From: Sarcomyxa edulis
Taxonomy: Eukaryota; Basidiomycota; Agaricomycetes; Agaricales; Mycenaceae
Direction: 5' to 3'
DNA length: 64,000 bases
Assembly (NCBI GenBank): GCA_009761415.1
Contig: QUOL01000018.1
Location: 310,001-374,000, forward strand
The notes under the pieces are model-generated. The model saw nothing but the letters and a program-made list of their open reading frames with translations, had not been told where the DNA came from and did no database searches. Positions within the stretch are counted from its first letter, which is position 1; every line of letters starts with the position of its first letter. Of the stretch, positions 36,177-47,870 are shown in pieces. Made by a program: the position numbers and the translations under genes.

Positions 36177-38478
36177 ATGGCTACTGAGCTCACGACTGCC
36201 GAGTCTTCCACTTCATTTCGAGCAACCAAAGTCGGTCATTTCTGAGTCTCTCGCGATCAACCCAAGTTAACTGATATTGTCTTCAGCGTAAACTCGACGA
36301 GGCAATCCAGAGCCTCGACGACGTCACCTTCCACGAGAGCTTGGACCGACCTTCTCCAGCGAAGAGGCCCAACACAGCACGCTCGCTGTACTCCACTTTG
36401 ACAAAATACGGGATTAGATCGAACGAGTCAAAGTCGTTAGTTGGATTACTCACTCTTTCACGCTATCAATCATATCATATCGACTAACTAATGTCTCTGT
36501 GCACTAGACCCTCTCCTGTCGACACGCTATCCAAGAACACACCACACCTCTCTGCTATTTTGACCCGGGCTGCAACCCGGACGCGAAAAGCACTTCCATT
36601 CAAATTACCAGCTACTCCAGCGTCGTCGTCGTCGTCGTTGTCGCCACTATCAACATCCGAATATCGCCCTTCATCTGTCCCATCATTCCTGTCCCGACTC
36701 TCTACCTACAAGTTAGCAACCTACGGCACCAAACCCCCCTCGATCGACGCGGTAGCCGCATCCAAACGTGGCTGGATAAACGACGGGAAAGACAGACTGG
36801 TATGCGGGATATGTAACGTGTCTTGGGTGGTGGCTGGAAGAGAAGGCTTGCACAAAGATGCCGGTAAGAAGGTAGGGTCCCCTTTACCCGTCTCATGACG
36901 CTAATAATACTCTCGCATGCATGCAGCAAACGCGTTGATCGAGAAACAGCGGGTCTCGCTCGTCGAGAATCATAAATCTGGTTGCCCATGGAAGACGAGA
37001 CAGTGCGATGGTGCGTTTTTCACATCTCATCGTCGTCTCCGTATATACGCTACTCTATTCATATTCATCTCCTGCGTTCATAACATCTCCCGCGTTCATA
37101 ATTTAATTACAAAAAAAAAGACTCGATATATCGACTCCCATTACAATCACCCGCGACAATGGCGAAGCACATCAAAATAGGTGCGGTCGCCCTCGAGCCC
37201 GTACTTCAGGGTGTTGGGATCAAACACCCACTCGTACGTCTATCTACTCTACTCTACTCTACTCTACTTTTTTTTTTTGTTGTTGTCTCCCAACCAGCCG
37301 TTAACATCCATCTAGACGTCTACACAGCTGAATTCACTTCGGACGACTATACACTCGATCAGTCTGCCGCCTTCGACTTCGACTTCGAACCCTCCAGAAC
37401 CGTCCACACCGCCGTCCTCGCAATCCCCATCCCCATCCCCACCTGAACCTGACCCCGAACACGAACACTCAGCAGCAGAACCATCGGACACCGCAATACT
37501 AGTATCCTTATTCGGGTGGGGTTTAGCTCCTTCCCCGCCCGAACGACCTCGTGTATCATCTACATCTCTATCTCTATCTTCATCTCTATCTCGCGCGAAC
37601 TCAATGCTCCCATCTACCCTGCCCCCGCCCCCGCCCCCGCGAACGCGAACGCCGTCGCTCTCTCGTGCATCGTCTGTTACGTCCTCCAGGGCGCACACAC
37701 CCACGCCTGCGCGTGCGCTGACTACCCCAGGACCTTCCACGCGGACTACATCCGAGAAACCTAAACCAATCGTCAACCGCGATACATCACTCCTCCACTG
37801 TTCCCTCTGTCAACGACGTGTTGGGTTATGGGCGTTTTCTCCTCCTCCTCCGCCCAGCATTAATATTCCCAACAGTGACATTGTCGAATCATCTACCAGT
37901 GCGGGCGTCAACGCTGCGTTAGTCAAAAAAGTGCCTCCGCCTCCGCAGAGCCAGAGCCAGAGACATTTCGATCTCCTGAAGGAACATCGGTCGTATTGTC
38001 CTTATGTTGTTCGGTCGACTGTTATACCCTCTTTGCCTTCCCATTCGCCTTCCCATTCCCATTCGCCTTCCACCCACACATACACCCATACCCACACCCA
38101 TGGCAGATCTACCTCTTCCCTATCACAATATCCAAACGGTAACGGTAACGGTAATGGTACATCGGCATTAGAAGGCTGGCGTGCGGTGTTGACGGTCGTA
38201 CTCCGGTATGGGATGGGTCAGAGGCGAAGGATGGGGATTGCAAGAATCTCGGAGGATAATGATGGGATGGATGGGTCTCACGGTGAAGGAGAACGAGACA
38301 TGGAAGTCGATGGTGTCGAGGCGATGGTTTCGGATGTTAAAAGTCGTGGGGTGAGTGGTCTTTCTCCGTATTTCTCTATCTTTCTCTTTATTCTGTCATC
38401 TGGAACTCCATTCTGATTTGAGCTCTAACTTCGCAGGGTAAAGAACTTCTGAGGTATGTCAGGGGGCTTTTGGGATGA
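36177..38478 (+). CDS. C3HC zinc-finger protein (ZC3HC1/NIPA/Rsm1 family)
   Basis: Seven exons give about 620 residues. The start is MATELTTAESSTSFRATK at 36177, spliced to RKLDEAIQSLDDVTF. The first C3HC half is LATYGTKPPSIDAVAASKRG, VCGICNVSW, then HKSGCPWKTRQCD. After an intron (about 37011-37111) it continues DSIYRLPLQSPATMAKHIKI and LEPVLQGVGIKHPLTSTQLN, all diagnostic of the family. The second half is LLHCSLCQRRVGLWAF, then HFDLLKEHRSYCPYVV, about 220 residues later, after a long Ser/Pro-rich insertion with short repeats. The last exon encodes GKELLRYVRGLLG. Family members (human ZC3HC1, yeast Pml39, fission yeast Rsm1) sit at the nuclear basket or act in mRNA export; a nuclear-pore role is inferred. 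The donor of the first intron (GTCGGT) is non-ideal. Confidence 0.9.
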
Positions 38479-39109
38479 GATGAGATGAGATGGATGTCGG
38501 GGTATATTGCTGTGTACATATGTTAGCGAGCGAGCGAGCGAGGAGAAGCGCTTGATCCGATTCAGAGTCTACAGGCGCGAGTGGTGACCTTGTGCGCATC
38601 TATCTATCTATAAGAGCTTGAGTTTCCTTGTATGAAGATACACCTGAAAATGTCTTATTTCTTATTTCTCCAGATGCAGCGCGCAGTACTCAAAGATCAT
38701 ACGTATACTGCGGCTTGGTGGACATGCTGGACATGCTGGACTGGGTCTTCCATTGATATTGATATTGCTCTCCTCAATCTCTACTACAGTAACACAACGC
38801 CATCGCTGGATTCATCTCATCTCATAAAGCGATGTCATTGTCATGATGCCCATCGCTAACATCGCTTCCATCCTCCAACATCTACATCTTCCTTGGCTTG
38901 GGATATCGAGTATGATTTTACCTGATTTTACTAACAAGAACCAAGAACCAAGAACCAAGAACCAAGAACCAAGAGGACGACTCAGACAATCCTTGGCCAG
39001 TGGCCACACGTGAAATTCAAGCCTTTCGCCTGGGCTGTGACTCGATTCTCGAAGCCTTCCAGTATAAGTCTTCACTTTCTTTGCGGATACGGATAAATCC
39101 TCTGGCTAC
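38479..39109. other. intergenic spacer with short tandem repeats
   Basis: The 3' flank of the C3HC gene holds several simple repeats: GAGAT and GCGA runs near 38475-38545, a duplicated GGACATGCT near 38718-38740, and five CAAGAAC units at 38935-38969. CACGTG lies at 39007-39012. No gene is supported. Confidence 0.6.
38935..38976. repeat. CAAGAAC tandem repeat, five full units
   Basis: Five perfect 7-bp CAAGAAC units (38935-38969) are followed by the variant CAAGAGG. They lie in the spacer 134 bp left of the inverted-repeat element. Confidence 0.95.
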
Positions 39110-39115
39110 ATTGAG

Positions 39116-39224
39116 TACGGTGGCCAGGGAGTCCATGGTCTAATTTTGAATTTTTTTGGCGGTTTCGCGTTCGAGTCTCACACAAATCACATTTCGTGCA
39201 CCACATTTCGAGCAACCTAAGCTA
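39116..39224 (+). repeat. left terminal inverted repeat (109 bp)
   Basis: The left arm of the element is 95% identical to the right arm in inverted orientation. The five differences are all transitions. Confidence 0.92.
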
Positions 39225-40090
39225 TTTCTACATACATTCTACTCATCCTAGCTCCCTAGGAAGGTATAATATGCTTCAAATGGGCCCCAAATGTCGAGTA
39301 AGTAAGGAACTCAGGATCTGGATTAGTCATCCGAGTCGCACCACATCGATATCATGCAGCTTGAGGCTTGCTGCAGGCCAATATATTATCGTTCTCATGC
39401 ATTCCTGTACGAGACTGGCACCATCCATCTATCCAGAAAGGGCATAGCATAGCAAAGCGCAGCCACGGAGCGGTATTGACAGAGCAGTCGAGGAGAAGAG
39501 GCCCTTAGGTATGTCGCCGGTGCTGGTATCTTCGATTCGTTTCTCAGCTAACACAAAGCTCGAATTCGCGTGTTGAAAACCACAGGGGAGCTGGTCTGCT
39601 ATTATTTCTTCCAAGCAGAAGAAAGTGACCTTGTGGTCTTGCCTTGACCTACCGGTGACCGCATCCCTACTTCATCCAGTCGGGTACTTAGTGGACCGTC
39701 AGCGCGTCAGCATCAAGTCAGCATCACAATCCATTCTATGCTACGATTTGTATATGGAGATCTTATTTCTGTGTCTGAACTGAGAATTCAGAAGCACTAC
39801 TCTGGCGACTTAGCCTTGCAATAGCAATATCCATACGCGTTCGCCGGCTTGCTTGTACATTTGACTATACTGTCCTATATCCTAAACTTCCCTGGTAGTA
39901 CACACTCACACATGGTACCTCCATCTATCGGATAACCTCATGTAACTACCTGTCTAATACCAGAGTTTCATATGAGCGCATGCTTATTGTCAACAAACCT
40001 CATCTTTACGGCTGTCCGAGTACCATCCAGGTCATAGGGACCAGAAAAAAGGACTACAAATTCAGTATACCGTCTTATATCAACGTATAG

Positions 40091-40199
40091 TAGCTTAGAT
40101 TGCTCGAAATGTGATGCGCGAAATGTGATTTGTGTGAGGCTCGAACGCGAAATCGCCAAAAAAATTCAAAATTAGACCATGGACTCCCTGGCCACCGTA
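40091..40199 (-). repeat. right terminal inverted repeat (109 bp)
   Basis: The right arm of the element ends CCACCGTA and is followed at once by the direct repeat ATTGAG. Confidence 0.92.
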
Positions 40200-40205
40200 A
40201 TTGAG

Positions 40206-40709
40206 GGTGTAAATGATTGAGTTGAGGCCTGAGGATGTAAAAAAAGGAGAACTTTACATAACGCCACCGTCGTCCTCTTGACTGACCTAATACCCAGATT
40301 TCGATATAACATTCTGATATGTAGCATATGCAAGACATTCCTGGTCGGTGTCCTGATCATGCATGATGATCTTGCTAAGTGAATTCGAGGTCGAGGTCGC
40401 GATTGCGATGATGAAATTGTTTTTTGGAGCCACCTCCACTCTCGCTAGACCTCTCTTTTCAGAATCAGAGTCCTCTAGTCGCCAGATATACCCGGCCAAT
40501 ATTCAGCATTTATTCGACGGTTTTAGAATCCCCAACGCTGGCTGCTGAACAGTGACAGTGAAAGTCGGATCAAGAGTGGCACACGTGAACATGTTCTGCG
40601 GGTGAGTACGTTGAGGAAAGAATCGGGCAACAACTCTTTCACTTTCAAGTTTCAACCCTCGTCGTTTCGCTCTTTGGGCCGCTGGATTTTCTCTCTTTTC
40701 TCCTCTAAT
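40206..40709. other. intergenic spacer, promoter of the next gene
   Basis: These 504 bp lie between the transposon's right flank and the ATG at 40710. CACGTG lies at 40582-40587. The open frame continues upstream of 40710 to a GTG at 40602, which is probably 5' leader. Confidence 0.5.
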
Positions 40710-43204
40710 ATGTCTACAAATCCTTATTCCCAGCGTTCGTCGTCTGCCGGAGGTCCGTCTGGGTCTTACATATCCCCCTCGGCCAACAATTTCGTTTCAT
40801 CTCCCCTAGCGAGCACATCTATTTCGAATCCTACAACTACTTTCAGGGCACCAGCACACAAACATGCTCATCACCTACATTCCATTCCTCCAAGAGAGAA
40901 ATCCACGCGTACGCTCATAATAGATCATATGTTGTGGGTCCACGCAAGGACCCGGTTCGCTCAGGCTCGTGCAGAGTTGGGAATGACAGATCGCACGGGC
41001 GGTCCCGCTTCCCTAAACTACGTCCATCGGCAGAGACCAGAAGGCTACGAGGAAGAAGACGAAGAAGGAAGCGACGGCGAAGACGTCCGTGCGCTCACGT
41101 CTCGAGCGGGCGCTCCTCATGACGAAGACGAGGACAAAAGGATCCAATACCAGGATTTGAGCCTCGCGAGGAGTCTCAGACTTCGTGCAGAAGGCCTCGA
41201 AAAGGTGGTCACCGCCATGCTCGATCAACCACCTCCACACCACCCGATCCAAGACGAGGATATCCTGACACCGCCGACTTCACCAAAACTTTTACCCCAG
41301 CACGACCTCACCCATCCTCATGCACTCCCAAATGGTGTCCGACTCCGTCTAGCGTTAGGGTACGTTATCAACGATCTCTTTGCGCGACAAGCACCTCCGC
41401 AACCGTATCGCCATAAACAACATACTACTCCGAGCAATTCCAATTCTCCCAGCTCTCCCCGTTCGAATGCAGCTACACCGAGATCATTCACCTCGACCCA
41501 ACAAATCTCCCACTTACCTCCCTCTTTAGCGTCCTTGTCGACCATCTCCGCCGTGTCATCCATGCCCAGTCTTCCATCTTCCGATTACTCCGCTTTCGCT
41601 CCTCAACCCGTAAGCACCTACTAATCTTCTTTGACAAAATTGTTGATGGCCTTGTGTGTAATCTCAGGTCCGAAGCCAGCCTCCCCCGTCTCCCAGCTCT
41701 CGAACGCGATCTCTATACATGGCTGGAGCAGATCCAAGCACTGCCAACTCCCCACCCTCTTTCAGATGCCCTCGACATCTCCACACGGGCTGTCAGATAT
41801 GCGTTGAAGCTAAATCAGCTCCACGGCCCAGCGGGGGAAGAGGCAGGGCCAATTCGTTCGGTACAGGCGACATGGGGTCACGGAGTGGTCACCACAAAGG
41901 ATCGGGAGGGGCTCACAATAGCGGTGCTGGCGGTGGTGGGATTACGGGATGGCAGGATGGGAGCGGGGTTGGGTCTGGGTTGGCTAGACATGGGAGAGAC
42001 GGGACGGTTTTGCGTAGGACGGTGGGCGGAGGTGAGGAGGAGACTTTGGCTAGTACGGGGACGGGAAACACGAGGTTGTCTGAGCTGATCCCGAGGTTTT
42101 TGAGATTATCTGCGTTGGTTGCTATGGAGCTGGGGAGGGAGGCCAGAGGGGAAGAGGAGGATGTTGGGGTTGGAGGCACCAGTGTGCCTCGAGAAGAGCA
42201 TATGTTTAATTCGACGTCTTCGGAACGTGGCTGGGAGAGCGATACCAATAATACCCGCGATGACATCTCTCCTATGGGTTCTGTCCCTGGCCGTCCACTA
42301 TCTCCGTCGTCTGCCCGGGCTCAACATCGAATGTACGCCTACGCCCTGCGCCCAACGAGGGAGTGGTATATGTTGTTAGCTGGTCTGCTTACGCGAGCTG
42401 TGCTGGAAGGTTACCTAACGGCTGGGTGGATGGGATTAGAGGCGGTGGAGTGTCTGCTGTCGGTTGGGTTGGGTATTGTGGGCACGAACGGGAAAGAAAG
42501 GGAAATCCTTGATAATGACGGGGAAGGGGGAGGAGACATATTCGAGAGGTTCGATCCGGATGAGTTGCCCACTCTCATCGACGCTGCCAAGATGTTGTTT
42601 CCTGCCTTGAGGAGTGGGCCGTCGGCTAGAAAAGGAGTTGCAGAAGAGGAGTACGAGACGCAGATGGACGAGAGACTGCGAAGAGTGGGTATCTTCTTGT
42701 TCTTGCGATCTTTTTGAGAACATTCGACATTAACGCCGCTTTTAGTTCTATGATATACCCGCATCAACTCCAGACGTCGCTACTCATATGGAAGACTTGG
42801 CCTGGCAATATCCTGCTGAGCCAGTCGAACGAGCTGCTGCACGATTCTGTGAAGCTATCGCTAAATGGAGAGGAAAGCCCGAGCTCGAAACAGTTAGTCC
42901 CCCATCATCCATATCTTCTTCACGTTAATCTCTTACAACGGTGTAGTACAAAAAGAAGCCACCTCCACCAGTCGACAATTCAGCGATGAGCATGGACTCG
43001 CTCGTTCATTCCAATCCTACGAGCCCAACTACTGGTCACACCATTCCATCAAGTATGAACGCCGCAAATCGGAGACCGCCCATCGAAAAATACTTTTCAA
43101 CGTCACCTCTGCGCAGCACCACCGACAATTTGTGGAATCGGAACAAACGACCACGCTCTCCTGGTGATGGTCGCGCTGGCCCATCGAAACGATCTCATGG
43201 TTAA
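40710..43204 (+). CDS. unrecognised Ser/Pro-rich protein
   Basis: Four exons give about 750 residues. The start is MSTNPYSQRSSSAGGPSG at 40710. Introns lie near 41611-41669, 42686-42745 and 42895-42946; each keeps the frame. Low-complexity stretches separate ordered segments: RTLIIDHMLWVHARTRFAQA near residue 70, QDLSLARSLRLRAEGLEKVV near residue 150, a Cys/His cluster CPRHLHTGCQIC near residue 320, a helical block REWYMLLAGLLTRAVLEGYL and the ending block DLAWQYPAEPVERAAARFCE. The last 90 residues are basic (NRNKRPRSPGD, KRSHG), suggesting a nuclear location. The ordered blocks, lying in exons that must be spliced to stay open, argue for a real gene. I recognise no domain and assign no function. 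Confidence 0.75.
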
Positions 43205-43981
43205 TTATTGCTATATGTGTTTGTACGGGGAGAGAAGGGAACGAAGCTTGGATGGGTTCTATTTCTCCGTGCCTAAACGCGACAAATATTCGCTGCTTGT
43301 ATCATTGTAAAAGGTATACTCCTGAATTTGTTGTGTTGGTTCCGCACTACCTTGCTAACTTGTATAGTCAGGCAAGGCATATCCCTCTTTGTATTTTTAG
43401 ATTATTTTGGAGGTCCATTTGCCTAGTTCCCTTGTCGAGCAATTGTATCGATATATCCGAATTGAGTGACAAAAAGAGAGCATGATGTTTCGTGGCTTGG
43501 CGTGGCGTTTTTTACTTTTGAAAGTTGAGCGCTAACGTGTTGAAACGTTGACGTTCGTACCCTTCACCGCTGGCAGTCAAGAACAGCCATAGGTATGCCA
43601 TGCATCTTTGTTTCTTGAACCAGTCCTGACGGTCCCTTAGTTTGGCCTTGAGCTTGGCCTTCAACGATAAAGTTCATACTTTGCAGCTTTTTTGATTCCT
43701 CGTATCGTTTGTGTTCAGGAACATCACGTCAAGCGCCCAAAAAAGGCCGACCCCGTATACATTCTCGCCGAGTCAGGCTTTCACCACCGTGCTTTGTGAT
43801 GTGATGTGCTTGAATTCTATCAGATGTATGGACGCTGAAGACTGCATGATATCCTGTCAATCATCTGGTACAGGTCTCGCTGTCCTCGGTCGAACTCCAT
43901 ATAACGATCTTAGTGAGAAATCCTAGGAGTCACATTCACCGTTCTCTCATCTTTCGACTTTCACTGTCTCCGCTCATTAGG
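43205..43981. other. intergenic spacer
   Basis: These 777 bp lie between two plus-strand genes. Small frames have no protein-like features. Nothing was recognised. Confidence 0.5.
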
Positions 43982-44963
43982 ATGCACGCACTTGCCATCG
44001 TTCGCTTGATAGTTCTCTGTAAGTCTCTGTTTTTTTGTGGATTGAAGAAAACTATGACCTTTGCCCTTATCTACACAGCTACAGCTTCAATCTTTGGCCT
44101 CATCATTATGGTGCTGGGCGCTCATCTCCTCAGTCTTACACTGGAGAGCGGCTTCTACTATACTTTCGAGGCTCTCGCTGTCGCTACGGGTGTTCTGACA
44201 ATTATATCGTTGCCTATATTGTAAGCAAATGTGCCATCTAGATCCATGTTGTTTGCTGAACCGTTCAGTTTACAGTTTAATCGTCGGCCTACTACGCAAC
44301 GGTGCATTTATTTCTATGTTAGTAGTAGAGCTTCCTGTAATTGGTACGTATATCGTACATTTACGTTGGTCCACTGTCGGTGCTTATATATCATGTCTTG
44401 TCATTGAGGTTTTCTCTCTATCATGTTCCTTGCAACCGGTGGGCAAACTGCGGCTGGCATGTTTTTCTCCAATGGGTGTGACTTCATAGAAGGTGTGTTC
44501 GTTCGTTCGTTTGTTCGTTGATGTGAGATCGTTACCTGAAGGAACTACAATCTTAGAGGACGTCAACGAACGGTGCCGCGAATATTATGCTCTTGAAGCT
44601 CTCTCTTTTGTGACATGGCTCGCTTGTAAGTTATGCATCGTAAAGCATCTTTCTTTGTATTCAACCTCTTTTCTAGTGACGATCTACGCTGTTGTTATCG
44701 TCGTCTACTCGAGCATAGCCAGCAGACGTGGACAGAAAGTCTGGACATCTTCAGTCGATGCAGTCAACTTTTTTGGACCTCATGAAAAAACATCAATTGA
44801 GGTCCCGACGACAGGGAAGTTGGACCCTTTTGGTACAAGCCAGACGGTTCTGCCTCCTCCAGCTCAACATATCTATCCTCCGGGAAGTGATTTCAACGCG
44901 GTGCAAAATCATCCTGTCCTCTCTGCTAGCCAGGGTGGGTATAGTACATATCCTCAAGTTTGA
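43982..44963 (+). CDS. MARVEL-like four-helix membrane protein, copy A
   Basis: Six exons encode about 210 residues. The start MHALAIVRLIVLS at 43982 is spliced after a 63-nt intron (about 44020-44080) to IFGLIIMVLGAHLLSL. Later joins give LIVGLLRNGAFISMLVVELP and GFLSIMFLATGGQTAAGMFF, then EDVNERCREYYALEALSFVT and IYAVVIVVYSSIASRRGQKV. Four hydrophobic helices with short loops, small residues, and a soluble tail after the fourth helix match MARVEL-type proteins common in basidiomycetes. A plasma-membrane or vesicle location is expected, function unknown. The tail is longer than in copy B and ends in SQGGYSTYPQV. An intron holds a run of GTTC repeats near 44507-44520. It aligns with the gene at 61102-61967 exon for exon. 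Confidence 0.82.
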
Positions 44964-45205
44964 GACGGTGGTTGGATTTTCAACTTGTATCGAATGCCAC
45001 AAAATAGTATCAAGTCACTAATAGATATCACATATATTTCAACATATTCGGTGGACGCCAGACGACGCCACACAAGCACCGATCGTATTCAGAATGGACG
45101 GTAACAAAATAACACGAGGCAATATGAGAGTAAGCATAGTGCCCCCAATTGTGCGTGAACAAGATACCAAGATATAAATGACAGCCCGAATTGGACGGGA
45201 GCGAC

Positions 45206-47566
45206 TCACGGTTTCTTAGCAGCTGCAGCTTTACATATCCTTTTATGAGAAGCAATCCAATGGGCCTTTTGGCATTCGCCATCACAGTACCTACATCACA
45301 AAAATGTCAGAGTTATCAGCTACGAATCTAATAGCTGTACTTGCCTCGTCGTTCCGCAACCGCTGCACTTCCTTAGAACAGCACTTGGATTGCGACACCA
45401 AGAACATTGGTAGAGCGCAGAGTCACGAGGCTTTCGAACGGTGGCCGCGTGCGAGCCTGAACAAGAATGATCATGGACGTGCTCCTTTGCGCCATTCTCC
45501 ACATGCATGTCGGATAGACACCGCGATATATCATCTGCGAGTTGACCATCCCCCGAGGGATTGTCGGATCTGTTAATGACCTCGTCCCATTCGTCCACCG
45601 CGCCAGTATACAGTTTTACAATGAGTTGTTGTGTTAATCGAATGACCGTCTTGGGAAGAGGAAGTCCCATGTCTTTGCTATATTTATCAGCGATCCTAAG
45701 CCGTTCTATGGAATCCTGAAATTAGACAAAGGAAAGTCAATTTCCCCCAAAAATGCAATTAGATGCGATACAAATGATACTGACCTTGACTTCGCGAAGG
45801 TCTTTACTGATATCTCCTCCTCGATTGAGGAGAGTCAGTACAATTTGCCATTGCAGGACGCTTTTTAGATACCAAGAATCTGGAGGCGCCTCGGCGATAT
45901 ATGTCGCAGCATCCTCTAACCCACTAGCAATGTGCGCCATGCTTTCCTCCGGTTCCGAAACACAATACTGTTCATCCTGCGTGATGAACACCCCCAGATG
46001 ACCTGCATGATCCACAGCGCGTTGCATCATCTGAAATCGCAGGAACGGCGTGATCTTTGAGCACTTCATCCCCTTTTTCGCATACTGCAGGCCCGAAGAG
46101 TGTTCACCGACTAGACTAGCCACGTAATAGAAATAGGCGACGTTCGGACTGCGTTGAATATACCCTTTCGCCACCTCTACAGCATAATCCGTTCGGCCCT
46201 TCATAATCCAGAACTTGAGGTCCAAGATATCAGCCAAGTCCCGCTCGTTCGGGACCCCTTTAGCTCGGATAGCTTTCGCGCATTCCGGAAGCGAGTCCGT
46301 CCACATTCTGAAAGGGAGTTCCGGGATATTGAAGAAGCCTTCCGAAATGGAGAGCTCAGTTCGAGGGATGAGCTGGGCAAGAGTCAGACCCAAGGAGTAC
46401 AGATCATGATCACGGCCGCATTTCTCCATCGCCTGCCTGAAGTCGAACGCAGTCCGCAGAGTCAGATTTATTTCGCAACGTTCACGACCATATTTCTGAA
46501 AGATTGGAATATCAGCCTTGACAATCAACACAGTGGACGAATGACTCCAGAGCTCACATCCATGGCATCACCCATAACTCCTCCGACATTAGTACCTATA
46601 AATAGACTTAACTGGCGCCTGTCGATTTCAGCTTCATGCCAGTGAAGGTGAATCAGCGCCGCAAGGCAATTGCATCGAAAGTTCCAATCCTTGCTCCGCA
46701 GACCGGCTACGAGTAGGTTCAGGACCGAGGGAGTGCGTTTACACTCGGCCGAACAGTTCAGAGCAAAGGCTCCGAGAAACACGACGGCATGATCTAGAAG
46801 GGTACGCGATGCCTCCGGATGCTTGAGGCTCTCTATCACGGCATTGAAGATGGATGGGAGATCCAAAGATCGTAACAGTCTTGGGTGAGTCGGCGTCTCC
46901 CCGCCACCAACCAAGCTGAGAGAGTGCGAGAGAATCATGATGACTGACTCGGCGATGTTTGGGTCATCACGGTGTTCATTTATGAGTCGAATCAGGGTTT
47001 TCCAGTGTTGGGCAACTTCCAACTTGACGGTGACACCACCATGATGGGTAACCTTTCTGAGAGCATCAAGGGCCACCCAAAAGCATGCATGAAGATCCAG
47101 CATTGGGATGAGTTTATTGAGAAATCCTGTCGCGACAGTGATCGTAAGATCAGCACTCGAACAAATGTTCAGTACACACACCTCGTTCAAATAGTTTGTT
47201 CCGTAAGATCGAATCAGTACAGAATTCAGAATAGATGTGCACGACACCACCCATGATCCTCTCGTCGCCCTGGTGTTCTTGGAAAATTCCATCTAGTTTG
47301 CTGTATATTTCGTCAAAATCAGCATGTACTTTTTTCAAACCACTTCGACTCGTCGAATCTGTCGAACGTAGCTTGTTTAGCTTCCGTCCTATTCGCTGAT
47401 ATGTATCCTGACCTGGGAGTTGAAGGCGATCGCATATGATGCGTGCAACCGCATCCCATCCTCTCACCCCATCGACTTCAGCTCGAAGACTAGGACGTTG
47501 AGACTGTGGCAAGGCCTGCGGTTTAGACTTTCCTGAGGCTTTTTTACGCTTGTTTTGAGGCGGCAT
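45206..47566 (-). CDS. MYND zinc-finger protein with helical-repeat body
   Basis: Five exons give about 680 residues from MPPQNKRKKASGKSK at 47566. A basic N-terminus leads to long alpha-helical repeat-like stretches (FLNKLIPMLDLHACFWVALD, SVIMILSHSLSLVGG, NFRCNCLAALIHLHWHE) reminiscent of ARM or TPR folds. The last 45 residues form a MYND finger, CSWCRNPSAVLRKCSGCGTT, spliced to YCDGECQKAHWIASHKRIC, with all Cys and His ligands present (CxxC...CxxC...C-x3-C...H-x3-C). Introns lie near 47133-47190, 46497-46548, 45712-45783 and 45285-45345. MYND fingers bind proline-rich partners; this arrangement is an expanded agaricomycete family without a defined role. It is convergent with MARVEL copy A, whose stop is 243 bp away. 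Confidence 0.85.
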
Positions 47567-47870
47567 GATGGAAGAGACAATTTGTATTCTCAAAGTTCGA
47601 AGCAAAGGTAGAGCAAAGGATGCAAAAAGGATACAATGGGACAAGTTCAAGTTGACCTTGAGTTGACCTTGAGCCGATCTCAAGTTGGCGGATGCTACTG
47701 ACAAACAGTTGCAACAAGGCTGTCGGCAAATACATACAATCTGTAACTTTGCAGAACAGTCATTGTCAAGATCTTCGAGTGATCTGGAGCCTGGAGGTGT
47801 TGTGGTAAGAATGGAATGATGAACCAAAAAATGTAGGTTCCTATCTACAAAAAATTTGAGTAGAGAGTCG

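Larger units (their letters stand above)
39116..40199. mobile_element. non-autonomous DNA transposon (MITE-like), 1,084 bp
   Basis: The ends are long inverted repeats: 39116-39224 matches the reverse complement of 40091-40199 at 104 of 109 positions with no gap. Outer ends read TACGGTGGCCAGGGAGTCCA. The element is flanked on both sides by ATTGAG (39110-39115 and 40200-40205), the expected mark of a 6-bp target duplication. A TA duplication just inside it is an alternative reading. Each terminal repeat carries two CACATTTCG copies 14 bp apart, typical of transposase-binding subterminal sites. The 866-bp interior has no frame resembling a transposase, so mobility would need a partner in trans. 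The superfamily is unassigned. Confidence 0.85.

Noticed and set aside
36211..36228. A 14-base match (CATTTCGAGCAACC) to the transposon arm inside the C3HC gene
   Set aside because: The match does not extend beyond this length, and such matches are expected by chance in 64 kb.
40602..40709. In-frame upstream extension of the gene at 40710
   Set aside because: It begins with GTG, not ATG; a eukaryotic gene should start at the ATG at 40710.
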